Assembly (NCBI GenBank): GCA_946061495.1
Contig: CAMGSV010000026.1
Span: forward strand, 1 to 18,506
Source of the DNA: an uncultured Spirochaetales bacterium
Lineage (GTDB): Bacteria > Spirochaetota > Spirochaetia > Treponematales > Treponemataceae
Direction of reading: 5' to 3'
Length of the DNA stretch: 18,506 bases
Part shown: positions 1 to 7,968 of the stretch, in pieces
Layout: each line of letters opens with the position of its first letter
How positions within the stretch are numbered: position 1 is the stretch's first letter
Notes under the pieces: model-generated
Told to the model about the DNA's origin: nothing
Database searches by the model: none
What the model saw: only the letters and a program-made list of their open reading frames with translations
Made by a program: the position numbers and the translations under genes

Positions 1-32
1 ATGGTGAATCGAATCTACTAGGGTGCTTGGCT

Positions 33-55
33 GGGAGCACATCTTGTGTGCTCCC
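33..55 (+). terminator. Perfect 9-bp hairpin at window start, possible terminator
   Basis: GGGAGCACA (33-41) and TGTGCTCCC (47-55) are perfect inverted repeats around a 5-base loop. The hairpin lies 12 bases after a TAG at 19-21 that could be the last codon of a gene entering from the left. No run of T follows, so an intrinsic terminator is only one reading. It could instead be a structured 5' leader element of the lipoprotein gene starting at 91, which lies 35 bases downstream. The hairpin itself is certain; its role is not. Confidence 0.45.
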
Positions 56-90
56 TGTCACACCTGATATTTTCTCAGAGGTATAAAACC

Positions 91-684
91 ATGAAAATAA
101 CAATAAGAGTTTCAATCCTGTGTCTGCTGATTCTGCTCCTCACCGGCTGTCCAGAGGAAACCATAATAGTTGACCCTGCCCAAGAGTGGAATGCGGAATT
201 TACCATAAAAAACGAAACCTCCCAAGGAGTGTCCCTCATATTTAAATCCTGCGAAAAAACCCGGGAATGTTGGGAAATCATGCAGTATTCCCAAAAGGAG
301 GAGCTCAAGGCTGGGGAACAACGTACAGTAGTCTTCCAGATGATTGCGGTTCTTACTATCAGAGCCACCCTCTCCTTCCTTGCGGAGGTGGGAGGCAAGA
401 CCTACATTGGCTGGGAAAAGGAATCCCTTGTGGACCGGCAGCCACAGCCCGCCGCCCTGCTCCAGCCTGCACCTGTGCAAGACCGGCTTGGCTACTTCCA
501 TCTGGAAAACGAGAGTGCCACCTGGCACGGCCCCAAACCACCAGAAGCCCGCTGCCACAAGGCTCGCCGCCCACCGCCCGCTACACCGTCACCATCACCG
601 ACGGGCCGGACGGCATGCCCCAGGCAGAGTTCAGGCTGGTGGAGCTATCCTATTAGGCATCGATTTCCTCCAGCAGGTTGTTGA
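91..684 (+). CDS. Small lipoprotein, probably frameshifted near its C-terminus
   Basis: Unrecognised lipoprotein. The start is the ATG at 91, preceded by AGAGG at 77-81. It opens with a short basic n-region, a leucine-rich hydrophobic stretch and a lipobox LLTGC, so Cys20 would be lipidated and the protein anchored in an envelope membrane. The mature part has an N-terminal acidic stretch and alternating beta-type segments, suggesting a small beta-rich domain. From about codon 150 this frame becomes unnaturally rich in Pro, Arg, Ser, Cys and Trp. The frame one base back instead reads a sensible ending (ARYTVTITDGPDG, then EFRLVELSY) that stops at 656, almost exactly where convergent parE stops (653). 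One base appears to be missing between about 525 and 560. The CCCC run at 531-534 is a good candidate, and restoring a base there would give about 188 residues. It may be a decaying gene or a sequence error. Confidence 0.65.
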   Translation: MKITIRVSILCLLILLLTGCPEETIIVDPAQEWNAEFTIKNETSQGVSLIFKSCEKTRECWEIMQYSQKEELKAGEQRTVVFQMIAVLTIRATLSFLAEVGGKTYIGWEKESLVDRQPQPAALLQPAPVQDRLGYFHLENESATWHGPKPPEARCHKARRPPPATPSPSPTGRTACPRQSSGWWSYPIRHRFPPAGC

Positions 685-2470
685 CGATGAAATCCCGGCG
701 GGAGGGGGTGTTCTTGCCCATGTAGAATTCCAGCAGGGGCTGCACCTCCTTCAGGGCCCTCACCTCCACCGGCACCAGGTGCATGTCCGCCCCGATGAAC
801 TGTCCGAACTCCTTGGAGCCAATCTCTCCCAGCCCCTTGAACCGAGTCACCTCCACCCCCTTCCCCAGCTCCTTCATGGCGGCATCCCGCTCCGCCTCGG
901 TGTAGCAGTAGCGGGTGTCCTTCTTGGTGCGGACACGGAACAGGGGGGTCTCCAAAATGAACACACGGCCTGAGGTCACCAGCTCCTCGAAGAATCCTAA
1001 GAAAAAGGTGAGCATCAGGTTGCGGATGTGGAAACCGTCGTTGTCCGCATCGGTGGCGATGATGATGCGGCCGTAGCGCAGTCCGCTGATGTCGTTCTCG
1101 ATTCCCAGAGCCGTCATCAGGTTGAACAGCTCCTCGTTGCGGTAGATCTCCGCCCGCCGCTTGCCGAACATGTTCAGGGGCTTGCCCCGCAGACTGAAGA
1201 TGGCCTGGGTCATGGGATTGCGGCAGCCCACCATGGAGCCGGAGGCGGAGTCTCCCTCGGTGATGAAAATCATGGTGTCGTCCCCCTTGGCATCCCCCAG
1301 GTGGTACTTGCAGTCCTTCAGCTTGGGGATGTTCAGGGCAATCTTCTTGGCCGCCTCCTTGGCCTCCTTCTTCACGGCGTTCAGCTCCGTCCGCAGCCGC
1401 TCGTTGGCGGCAATCTTCTGCTCCAGGGCTTTTGCGGAGTCGGGGTTGCGGTGGAGCCAGTCGTCCACGGCGGCCTTGGTCTCGGACACAATCCAGGAGC
1501 GGATGTCCGTGTTGCCCAGCTTGTTCTTCGTCTGGCTCTCAAAGACGGGATCCTTCACCTTCACCAGCAGGGCGGCGGCAATTCCCTCCCGCACGTCCTC
1601 GCTCTTGTACTGCTTCTTGAAGAATTCATTGACCCCTTTCAGGAAGCCCTCCTTGAAGGCGGAAAGGTGGGTGCCGCCGTCGGAGGTCTCCTGGCCGTTC
1701 ACAAAGGAAAAGTAGGTCTCCCCATAGGCGTTGGAGTGGGTCACGGCAAACTCCAGCCGCTCACCCTTGTAGTAGCCCAGCTGATAGAGGGCGGTTTCCG
1801 CCACCTCATTGTTCAGCAGGTCCAACAGGCCGTTGTTGCTCACGTATTCCTGGCCGTTGCACACCAGCTTCAGTCCGGCGTTCAGGTAGGCGTAGTTCCA
1901 CAGCCGCTTCTCCACGAACTCCATATTGAAGCTGTACTGGCCAAAAATCTCCGTGTCCGGCTCGAATTCAATGTAGGTGCCGTCAGCCACCTCCGGCTTC
2001 GTCTTGCCGTTCCGCTGGGACACCAGCGTTCCCCGCTGGAACACCGCCTCGGCGCACTTGCCGCCCCGCACGGACATGACCTTGAAGTAGGAGGACAGTG
2101 CGTTCACCGCCTTGGTGCCCACGCCGTTCAAACCCACGGAAAACTGGAACACATCGTCGTTGTACTTGGCGCCGGTGTTGATGACGGAGACGCACTCCAC
2201 CACCTTCCCCAGGGGAATGCCACGGCCGTAGTCCCGAACCTTCACCCGGCTGCCGGAAACCTCTATGGCCACCTTGCTGCCATTGCCCATGATGAATTCG
2301 TCAACCGAGTTGTCGATGACCTCCTTCAGGAGGATGTAGATTCCGTCGTTGCGGTTGGAGCCATCCCCCAGCCGCCCGATGTACATCCCGGACCGGAGCC
2401 GGATGTGCTCCAGAGGGCTGAGGGTCTGGATCTTGGACTCGTCGTATACGTTTTTTTTCTTCTCACCCAT
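653..2470 (-). CDS. parE: DNA topoisomerase IV subunit B (ParE-like type II topoisomerase ATPase subunit)
   Basis: ATPase/TOPRIM subunit of a type IIA topoisomerase, which with a ParC/GyrA-like partner decatenates or relaxes DNA. About 605 residues, near the usual ParE length. The N-terminal GHKL ATPase carries KEVIDNSVDEF (Glu and Asn of the Bergerat fold), DYGRGIPLG and GLNGVGTKAVNA. The transducer QTK is at about 313-315. The TOPRIM domain has EGDSASGS (Glu405) and the metal motif DADNDG (Asp474, 476, 478). RFKGLGEI near the end is a typical ParE/GyrB motif. No long GyrB-type insertion is seen, favouring ParE over GyrB, but I cannot exclude a GyrB-family paralogue. The start chosen is the ATG at 2470. 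An in-frame TTG at 2506 would add 12 residues but falls on the predicted -35 box. No parC partner is in the window; the gene ends convergent with the lipoprotein gene. Confidence 0.9.
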   Translation of the reverse strand: MGEKKKNVYDESKIQTLSPLEHIRLRSGMYIGRLGDGSNRNDGIYILLKEVIDNSVDEFIMGNGSKVAIEVSGSRVKVRDYGRGIPLGKVVECVSVINTGAKYNDDVFQFSVGLNGVGTKAVNALSSYFKVMSVRGGKCAEAVFQRGTLVSQRNGKTKPEVADGTYIEFEPDTEIFGQYSFNMEFVEKRLWNYAYLNAGLKLVCNGQEYVSNNGLLDLLNNEVAETALYQLGYYKGERLEFAVTHSNAYGETYFSFVNGQETSDGGTHLSAFKEGFLKGVNEFFKKQYKSEDVREGIAAALLVKVKDPVFESQTKNKLGNTDIRSWIVSETKAAVDDWLHRNPDSAKALEQKIAANERLRTELNAVKKEAKEAAKKIALNIPKLKDCKYHLGDAKGDDTMIFITEGDSASGSMVGCRNPMTQAIFSLRGKPLNMFGKRRAEIYRNEELFNLMTALGIENDISGLRYGRIIIATDADNDGFHIRNLMLTFFLGFFEELVTSGRVFILETPLFRVRTKKDTRYCYTEAERDAAMKELGKGVEVTRFKGLGEIGSKEFGQFIGADMHLVPVEVRALKEVQPLLEFYMGKNTPSRRDFIVNNLLEEIDA

Positions 2471-2506
2471 AGAATTGAGTATAGCAAAAATAGCGGATGT
2501 AGCCAA
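2471..2506 (-). promoter_or_regulatory. Candidate parE promoter with almost no leader
   Basis: On the minus strand, TTGGCT (2506-2501), a 17-base spacer and TATACT (2483-2478) form a sigma-70-like promoter. Only 7 bases separate the -10 box from the ATG at 2470, so transcription should start at or within a base or two of the start codon. There is no Shine-Dalgarno in these bases. It lies in the 70-base gap after the third hemerythrin gene. Confidence 0.5.
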
Positions 2507-2540
2507 GTCAAGTTATTAGCAACGGTCAGCCGAACCTCAC

Positions 2541-2999
2541 CTACAAACTTTTCTTCCGGTTGGGATCGAAAAAGTGCTTTGCGAATTCCTGGTCATCGTG
2601 GGCGATGTGGGACAGAATCCAATCCCTTAAAAACGAGGAGAACTCAAAGGCAGTCTGTTTGGTAGCAACAGGAAAGGCATTCAGCACATGGGTGACACTT
2701 TCCACGAACTCCTGATGATACTGCTTATGCTGCAAATACCTTGGATAATTCGTCTGCTGCATCATCCGTTCCTGCGCCACAAAGTGAGCCTTGGTATATT
2801 TCACCGACTCACGCAACGCCAGCGCAAGGGCTGCCTTCCAGTCCACAGCCTCACCACGATTACGCTCCATCAGTTTTGCACGAAGCCTATTGCAGAGAGC
2901 CACCAACTCCTTGTTCTGGGTATCCAGCATGGAAATACCCATCTCATATTTCTTCTTCCATGGAATCCATTCCACAGGAGTCTGCATCTCTTCTCCCAT
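2541..2999 (-). CDS. Bacteriohemerythrin paralogue with degenerate di-iron site
   Basis: Hemerythrin-family four-helix protein, 152 residues from the ATG at 2999, which has GAGG six bases upstream. An ATG at 2987 preceded by GGAG is equally possible. It opens with the family's W-x-x-x-Y-x-x-G pattern (WKKKYEMGI). Of the seven usual iron ligands, His72, the HxxxH pair (HKQYH, about 91 and 95), His131 and Asp136 (HIAHDD) are present. The first His is Asn29 (DTQNKEL, where family members have DxQH) and the bridging Glu is Gln76 (HFVAQE, where the family has HFxxEE). Both changes are clear in the DNA (AAC and CAG). It lies 16 bases after the neighbouring hemerythrin gene, so probably in one transcript. 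Oxygen binding is doubtful; a structural, regulatory or altered-metal role is inference. Confidence 0.85.
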   Translation of the reverse strand: MGEEMQTPVEWIPWKKKYEMGISMLDTQNKELVALCNRLRAKLMERNRGEAVDWKAALALALRESVKYTKAHFVAQERMMQQTNYPRYLQHKQYHQEFVESVTHVLNAFPVATKQTAFEFSSFLRDWILSHIAHDDQEFAKHFFDPNRKKSL

Positions 3000-3015
3000 T
3001 TCCGCCCTCAAAATC

Positions 3016-3528
3016 TTATTTCCCAGCAGCCTGTTGCTGCATACGCACCTTGCTAAAATATTCCAAGATTGGGCGCACATACAGCTTGTCCTCGCAGGCC
3101 ACATGGGACAGAATCCAATCCCGCAAGAAGTCCAATAGGGAATAGGCCTCCTGCAAGGTAGCCAAGTCAAAGGTCATCAGCTGCTTTGTCACCTGCTCCA
3201 CAAACTTGATGTGCTGACTACGATGAATGTCGTAATCCTTGTAGTTGCAGGCCTTCATCAGCTTTTCCTCGGCGGCAAAATGCTCCTGAGTGTAGGAAGC
3301 CAATTCCTTCAAGGTGTTAGCCAAGGACACGTGCCAATCAATGCCTTCCTGGGAGGAAAAATCCTTTAAATCACACCGCAACTTGTTGCACAACTCTACA
3401 AGATGATGGTGCTGCTTGTCTATACTGGGAATCCCCAACTCGTACTTTTTTTCCCACTTAATCCATATATACCGCTCGACAGGCTCTTCCTGTCCGTTGA
3501 GAACCTGGTCCTTGTCATCAATACTCAT
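3016..3528 (-). CDS. Bacteriohemerythrin (di-iron oxygen-binding protein)
   Basis: Single-domain hemerythrin of 170 residues. All seven expected ligands are present: His40 (DKQH), His83 and Glu87 (HFAAEE), His102 and His106 (HRSQH), His142 and Asp147 (HVACED). Such proteins bind O2 at a non-haem di-iron centre and serve in oxygen storage, delivery, detoxification or sensing. It has a ~20-residue acidic N-terminal extension before the conserved W-x-x-x-Y-x-x-G (WEKKYELGI), no signal peptide and no fused signalling domain, so it should be cytoplasmic. The ATG at 3528 has a strong AGGAGG six bases upstream. It is the middle gene of three paralogues. Confidence 0.93.
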   Translation of the reverse strand: MSIDDKDQVLNGQEEPVERYIWIKWEKKYELGIPSIDKQHHHLVELCNKLRCDLKDFSSQEGIDWHVSLANTLKELASYTQEHFAAEEKLMKACNYKDYDIHRSQHIKFVEQVTKQLMTFDLATLQEAYSLLDFLRDWILSHVACEDKLYVRPILEYFSKVRMQQQAAGK

Positions 3529-3582
3529 ATCATACCTCCTAACGTATCAGCTATGCTATCCTAAAACAGACATCCCATCATA

Positions 3583-4041
3583 TCAGCTGCCCTTCTGTCT
3601 GCAGTATTCCACAATGTGGCTCTGGAACTGCCGATCCTCGTAGGCGATGTGGGTCAGCACCCATTCCTTAAGGTAGGAGGCGAATTCAAAGGCAGTCTGC
3701 AAGGTAGCCACCTTAAAGGACTCCAAGATGTGGGTGATGGTCTCCACGAATTCCTGATGACAGCGACGATGATACTCAAAATTGGGATAATTAGACGCCT
3801 GCATCAGCTTTTCCTCAGTGGAAAAATGCGTCTTTGTATACTGAACCGTCTCCCGCAAGGCTTCCGACAGGGCAGTCTGCCACCTGGCGCTCTCGCTGGA
3901 GCTATGGTTCATCAGCTCCGTCCTGAATTTATTGCACAAAAAAACTAGATGCTTGTGCTGCTCATCTACTATGGGAATTCCCAACTCATAGGATGCATCC
4001 CAAGGCATCCATGCGTTCGCATCATCGTATTGTCCTACCAT
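3583..4041 (-). CDS. Bacteriohemerythrin (di-iron oxygen-binding protein)
   Basis: First and promoter-proximal gene of the hemerythrin triplet, 152 residues. The complete ligand set is visible: His29 (DEQH), His72 and Glu76 (HFSTEE), His91 and His95 (HRRCH), His131 and Asp136 (HIAYED). No signal peptide, so probably a cytoplasmic O2-binding protein. The start chosen is the ATG at 4041. A TTG at 4062 is in frame but sits directly against the AGGAGG at about 4053-4058, which serves the ATG better although its spacing of 11 is long. 54 bases separate it from the next gene. Its residue numbering matches the degenerate paralogue at 2541-2999 exactly, pointing to a fairly recent duplication. Confidence 0.92.
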   Translation of the reverse strand: MVGQYDDANAWMPWDASYELGIPIVDEQHKHLVFLCNKFRTELMNHSSSESARWQTALSEALRETVQYTKTHFSTEEKLMQASNYPNFEYHRRCHQEFVETITHILESFKVATLQTAFEFASYLKEWVLTHIAYEDRQFQSHIVEYCRQKGS

Positions 4042-4076
4042 CTTCCTGAGAACCTCCTGCAAAAAACATTGATATT

Positions 4077-4115
4077 AGTATACCACAATTTCTGCATTTT
4101 TGACTTTTTTTTTTC
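4077..4115 (-). promoter_or_regulatory. Candidate hemerythrin operon promoter (extended -10, upstream A-tract)
   Basis: On the minus strand TGG-TATACT (-10 at 4082-4077) is an extended -10 element. No good -35 is present at 16-18 bases (AGTCAA at 4105-4100). A run of ten A on the transcribed-sense strand (4114-4105) lies just upstream and resembles an UP element. The predicted start near 4070 gives a leader of about 29 bases containing AGGAGG. It sits in the 82-base gap after lptB, where no terminator hairpin is seen, so read-through from the lpt operon is possible. Confidence 0.5.
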
Positions 4116-4123
4116 AAAAAGAT

Positions 4124-4951
4124 TTACATCTTGAATTCCTCCCCCAGATAAATCTTTCTTGCCACCGGGGACTCCAAAATCTCCTCCTTGGATCCGTGGG
4201 CAACGATTTGTCCGGAGCTGATGATGATGGCCCGGTCGGTAATTTCCAGTGTGTCACGAACATTGTGGTCCGTTATCAGCACCCCGATTCCCCGCCGGGA
4301 AAGCTTGCTCACCATGGACTTGATGTCGCTGACAGCGATGGGATCGATTCCTGCAAATGGCTCGTCCAGCAAGAGGAATTTCGGCTCGATGGCCAGGGAA
4401 CGGGCAATCTCTGTGCGACGACGCTCACCACCAGACAGGGTGTAGGCCGGCTGCTTTCGGATACGTCCGATATCAAATTCCTCTATCAAGTTCTCCAGAC
4501 GATTCCGCTTCTCTGCCAGAGACAACCTCCGCTGGGTTTCCAGCACTCCCCAAATATTCTGCTCCACCGTCAGCTTCTTAAACACAGAGGGCTCCTGGGG
4601 AAGATAGGAGATACCCATTCGAGCCCGCTTGTACATGGGCAGCCGGGTAATGCAGGTATCATCCAAAAAGACTTCCCCCACCGTAGGACGATAGAAGCCC
4701 ACAATCATGTAGAAGGAAGTGGTTTTTCCTGCACCGTTCGGCCCCAGAAGCCCCAGAACCTCTCCGGTGGTCATGGAAAAGTCCACCCCTCGTACCACCT
4801 TCTTCTTGCCAAAATTCTTGTACAGACTAGAAACTCTCAGCACATGGCGTGGCTCGGAGCAGCCTTCCTGCCGGACAGCATCCTGAGGATGGGCATCCTG
4901 AGGATTGGCATCCTGAGGATGGGGCTCATTGAGATTGTCATCCAGCAGCAT
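4124..4951 (-). CDS. lptB: LPS/glycolipid export ABC transporter ATPase LptB
   Basis: Cytoplasmic ATPase of the Lpt machine, which with LptF/LptG extracts LPS or another glycolipid from the inner membrane. 275 residues from the ATG at 4951. Visible motifs: Walker A GPNGAGKTT (70-78), Q-loop YLPQEPSVF, signature LSGGERRR, Walker B and D-loop LLLDEPFAGIDPIAV, and H-loop TDHNV. The DEPFAGIDPIAV stretch separates LptB from general branched-chain amino acid ATPases. The protein is about 35 residues longer than typical LptB because of an N-terminal low-complexity tail with a PQDA repeat. The ATG shares one base with the lptA stop (TGATG), and an alternative GTG lies 3 bases upstream, so translation is coupled. 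LptF and LptG are not in the window. Confidence 0.93.
   Translation of the reverse strand: MLLDDNLNEPHPQDANPQDAHPQDAVRQEGCSEPRHVLRVSSLYKNFGKKKVVRGVDFSMTTGEVLGLLGPNGAGKTTSFYMIVGFYRPTVGEVFLDDTCITRLPMYKRARMGISYLPQEPSVFKKLTVEQNIWGVLETQRRLSLAEKRNRLENLIEEFDIGRIRKQPAYTLSGGERRRTEIARSLAIEPKFLLLDEPFAGIDPIAVSDIKSMVSKLSRRGIGVLITDHNVRDTLEITDRAIIISSGQIVAHGSKEEILESPVARKIYLGEEFKM
4878..4922. repeat. Three tandem 15-bp repeats in the 5' part of lptB
   Basis: The unit GCATCCTGAGGATGG occurs at 4878-4892, 4893-4907 (one T for G change) and 4908-4922. On the coding strand it encodes H/N-P-Q-D-A three times, in the N-terminal tail before the ABC core. Each unit is itself a small inverted repeat (CATCC, TGA, GGATG). 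Unit length is a multiple of three, so copy-number change keeps the frame. Confidence 0.9.
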
Positions 4952-5610
4952 CACTCCCCCTTTTTTTCCGTCACGGAACCTTGCACACGCCCAATCATGG
5001 TTATCTCCTCCGTATCCAGATTGAACAGAATCTCCTGGGCACGAAAGGTGTCCTTACCCCGCACCACCTGGGGATTGCCAGTCATCTCCAGCAGCTTTTC
5101 GTCTTTGCGGTATAGTGCAATGGCACAGGTACAAACACTGTCCTCCTGGGTCAGTTCCACTTCAACCTGCATCAGAGCAAGGGACTCCTGCTCGCGGTAC
5201 TCAATGCGCTGGGCCTTTGCCACCACATCGTTCTCCTGGTCATCCAGCACCACAGTGCCGCTAAAAACGGCAATCTTCTCCTGGCGGTCATACTCCATGG
5301 TTGTGCAGGTGAAGGTGAGGCCGTCCTTCCGCTGGACTCCCCGCACCGAGCCCTCCGCCTTGATAAAACGAAAATCCCTTCCATACAGCTCCATGATATC
5401 CGCCTCAATCTCCATGTCCTCAGTCTGTATTCGGGCAGCTCCCGAAAGCTTCGTGTAATCCTCCCCTTCCTTCATGGAGCCGGTCATGCGTTTGGCACTG
5501 AATTCGATTGACTCCTCCTGAGAGTCAGCACTGCGGGACTGCTGGGGAAAGGCCTGCTGCACCCACAGGCAGAAGCAAAGACACAGCATCAAGGAAAATG
5601 GTTTTCTCAC
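4951..5610 (-). CDS. lptA: LptA/OstA-like periplasmic LPS transport protein
   Basis: Periplasmic bridge protein of the Lpt pathway, carrying glycolipid between the LptC and LptD beta-jellyrolls. 219 residues: a signal peptide (MRKPFSLMLCLCFCLW onwards, cleavage around residues 22-24), then an OstA/LptA-type domain. The domain shows the repetitive short beta-strand pattern with alternating charged and hydrophobic residues (IEFSAKRMTGSM, ARIQTEDMEIEADIMELY, VFSGTVVLDDQENDVVAKAQRIEY, GNPQVVRGKDTFRAQEILFN). The last is a classic end-of-domain pattern for this family. It is slightly longer than E. coli LptA. ATGA overlap with lptC upstream and TGATG overlap with lptB downstream show an operon. Assignment rests on pattern plus context, so moderately high. 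Confidence 0.85.
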   Translation of the reverse strand: MRKPFSLMLCLCFCLWVQQAFPQQSRSADSQEESIEFSAKRMTGSMKEGEDYTKLSGAARIQTEDMEIEADIMELYGRDFRFIKAEGSVRGVQRKDGLTFTCTTMEYDRQEKIAVFSGTVVLDDQENDVVAKAQRIEYREQESLALMQVEVELTQEDSVCTCAIALYRKDEKLLEMTGNPQVVRGKDTFRAQEILFNLDTEEITMIGRVQGSVTEKKGE

Positions 5611-6202
5611 TGTGGGGCATCCTTTTTCCTACGAGTATAGATGGTGCCAGACACCTCCCCGCTGAACTGGAAGCTTCTGCTAACAGCGCTGGCGGAAAGG
5701 CCAGTTCCAACCAGCTCTATCCTGCTGGTAGACTCTCCATCTTGGCGGTCATCCCTACCGCTGCTGCTGCCCCGCACCAATTCCAAGGTGTCGTTGCCCC
5801 CCGCAGTCAGCTGCTCACGGACACCATCCCATTTCAGGGCTTGAGCCCGCACCACCATATTCTCCTGGATGGACTCGATGAACACCTCACCCAGCAGGGA
5901 ATACTGCTGGTCGGTGGAATTGACGGAAATCAGCTGGGAATGGCCCTGTGCAGAAAGCTCCCCCTCTTGGTTATAGGTGGAAAAGGAGACCTCCATTCCA
6001 TACAGTGCCTTGTCATCACGGTACTGCTCCAGCTGGGTGCTCCCCATCTGCATTCTCACCCTGCCATCCTCATAGCTCAGGTACTCCACCTCCATGAACA
6101 CCAACTCCGGAATGTGGTCCACCTGGGGCTCCTCCACCTTGTAGGAGAGGGAGCAGGCGGTAAGGGAGAAAACAGAAAGTGCCAGCAGCAGGAATCGAAC
6201 CA

Positions 6203-6206
<4 letters not shown>
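5607..6206 (-). CDS. lptC: LptC-like lipoprotein of the Lpt export system
   Basis: 199 residues. A short signal peptide ends in the lipobox SLTAC (Cys18), so it is predicted to be a lipoprotein rather than the transmembrane-anchored form of E. coli LptC. The rest is beta-rich with alternating patterns (VEYLSYEDGRVRMQMGSTQLE, KALYGMEVSFSTYNQEG), typical of LptC jellyroll proteins, where a short 'Y..DG....' motif precedes a destabilised-structure strand. Its position between pyrG and lptA/lptB supports LptC, whose job is to hand glycolipid from LptBFG to LptA. The ATG at 6206 overlaps the pyrG stop (ATGA); a second ATG follows at 6203. Identification leans on synteny. Confidence 0.75.
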
Positions 6207-7801
<1,595 letters not shown>

Positions 7802-7836
7802 GCAGCAATTTTCCCGCTATTACCTGCTTTTGTCAA
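7802..7836 (-). promoter_or_regulatory. Candidate pyrG operon promoter with almost no leader
   Basis: On the minus strand a consensus TTGACA (7836-7831), a 17-base spacer and GAAAAT (7813-7808, 4 of 6 matches). Six bases separate the -10 from the pyrG ATG, so the transcript should begin at or next to the A of the start codon. The only purine-rich stretch (GGGA) lies inside the promoter, too far out to act as a Shine-Dalgarno. Confidence 0.55.
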
Positions 7837-7915
7837 TGGAGAGGAAAAGAAAAGCTTGCCGCAAAAAGAGAAACTCATTCTATCTCCCGCATGCTTTTTT
7901 TTATCATAAGACAAC

Positions 7916-7944
7916 TTCACAACCTTCCGTTTTAATGATAACAT
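7916..7944 (+). promoter_or_regulatory. Candidate promoter for the EAL phosphodiesterase gene
   Basis: TTCACA (7916-7921), a 17-base spacer and TAACAT (7939-7944) would start transcription near 7951, leaving a short leader that contains GGAG at 7958-7961, seven bases before the ATG at 7969. The -10 match is modest. The rest of the 167-base divergent region between pyrG and this gene holds a T8 tract (7904-7912 area) but no hairpin I can support. Confidence 0.35.
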
Positions 7945-7968
7945 TATTTTCGTATCTGGAGTTCCCCC

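Noticed and set aside
1..21. Seven-codon open frame ATG to TAG at the left edge
   Set aside because: Too short to support as a gene. It may be the last codons of a gene entering the window, consistent with the hairpin that follows, but nothing identifies it.
531..538. CCCCAAAC as a programmed -1 frameshift site in the lipoprotein gene
   Set aside because: The heptamer CCCAAAC is not in the phase needed for -1 slippage from the lipoprotein frame, and no obvious downstream stimulatory structure was seen.
1028..2665. 545-codon open frame on the plus strand
   Set aside because: Antisense to parE; composition is dominated by Leu, Val, Gly, His and Gln as in reverse-frame shadows, with no domain motif, while parE has every expected motif.
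4100..5458. 452-codon open frame on the plus strand
   Set aside because: Antisense to lptB and lptA; a shadow created by codon bias.
7889..7920. Possible terminator at GCATGC followed by a T-run in the pyrG divergent region
   Set aside because: The only inverted repeat is 6 bp with no loop, so it cannot form a stable hairpin, and no gene ends there.
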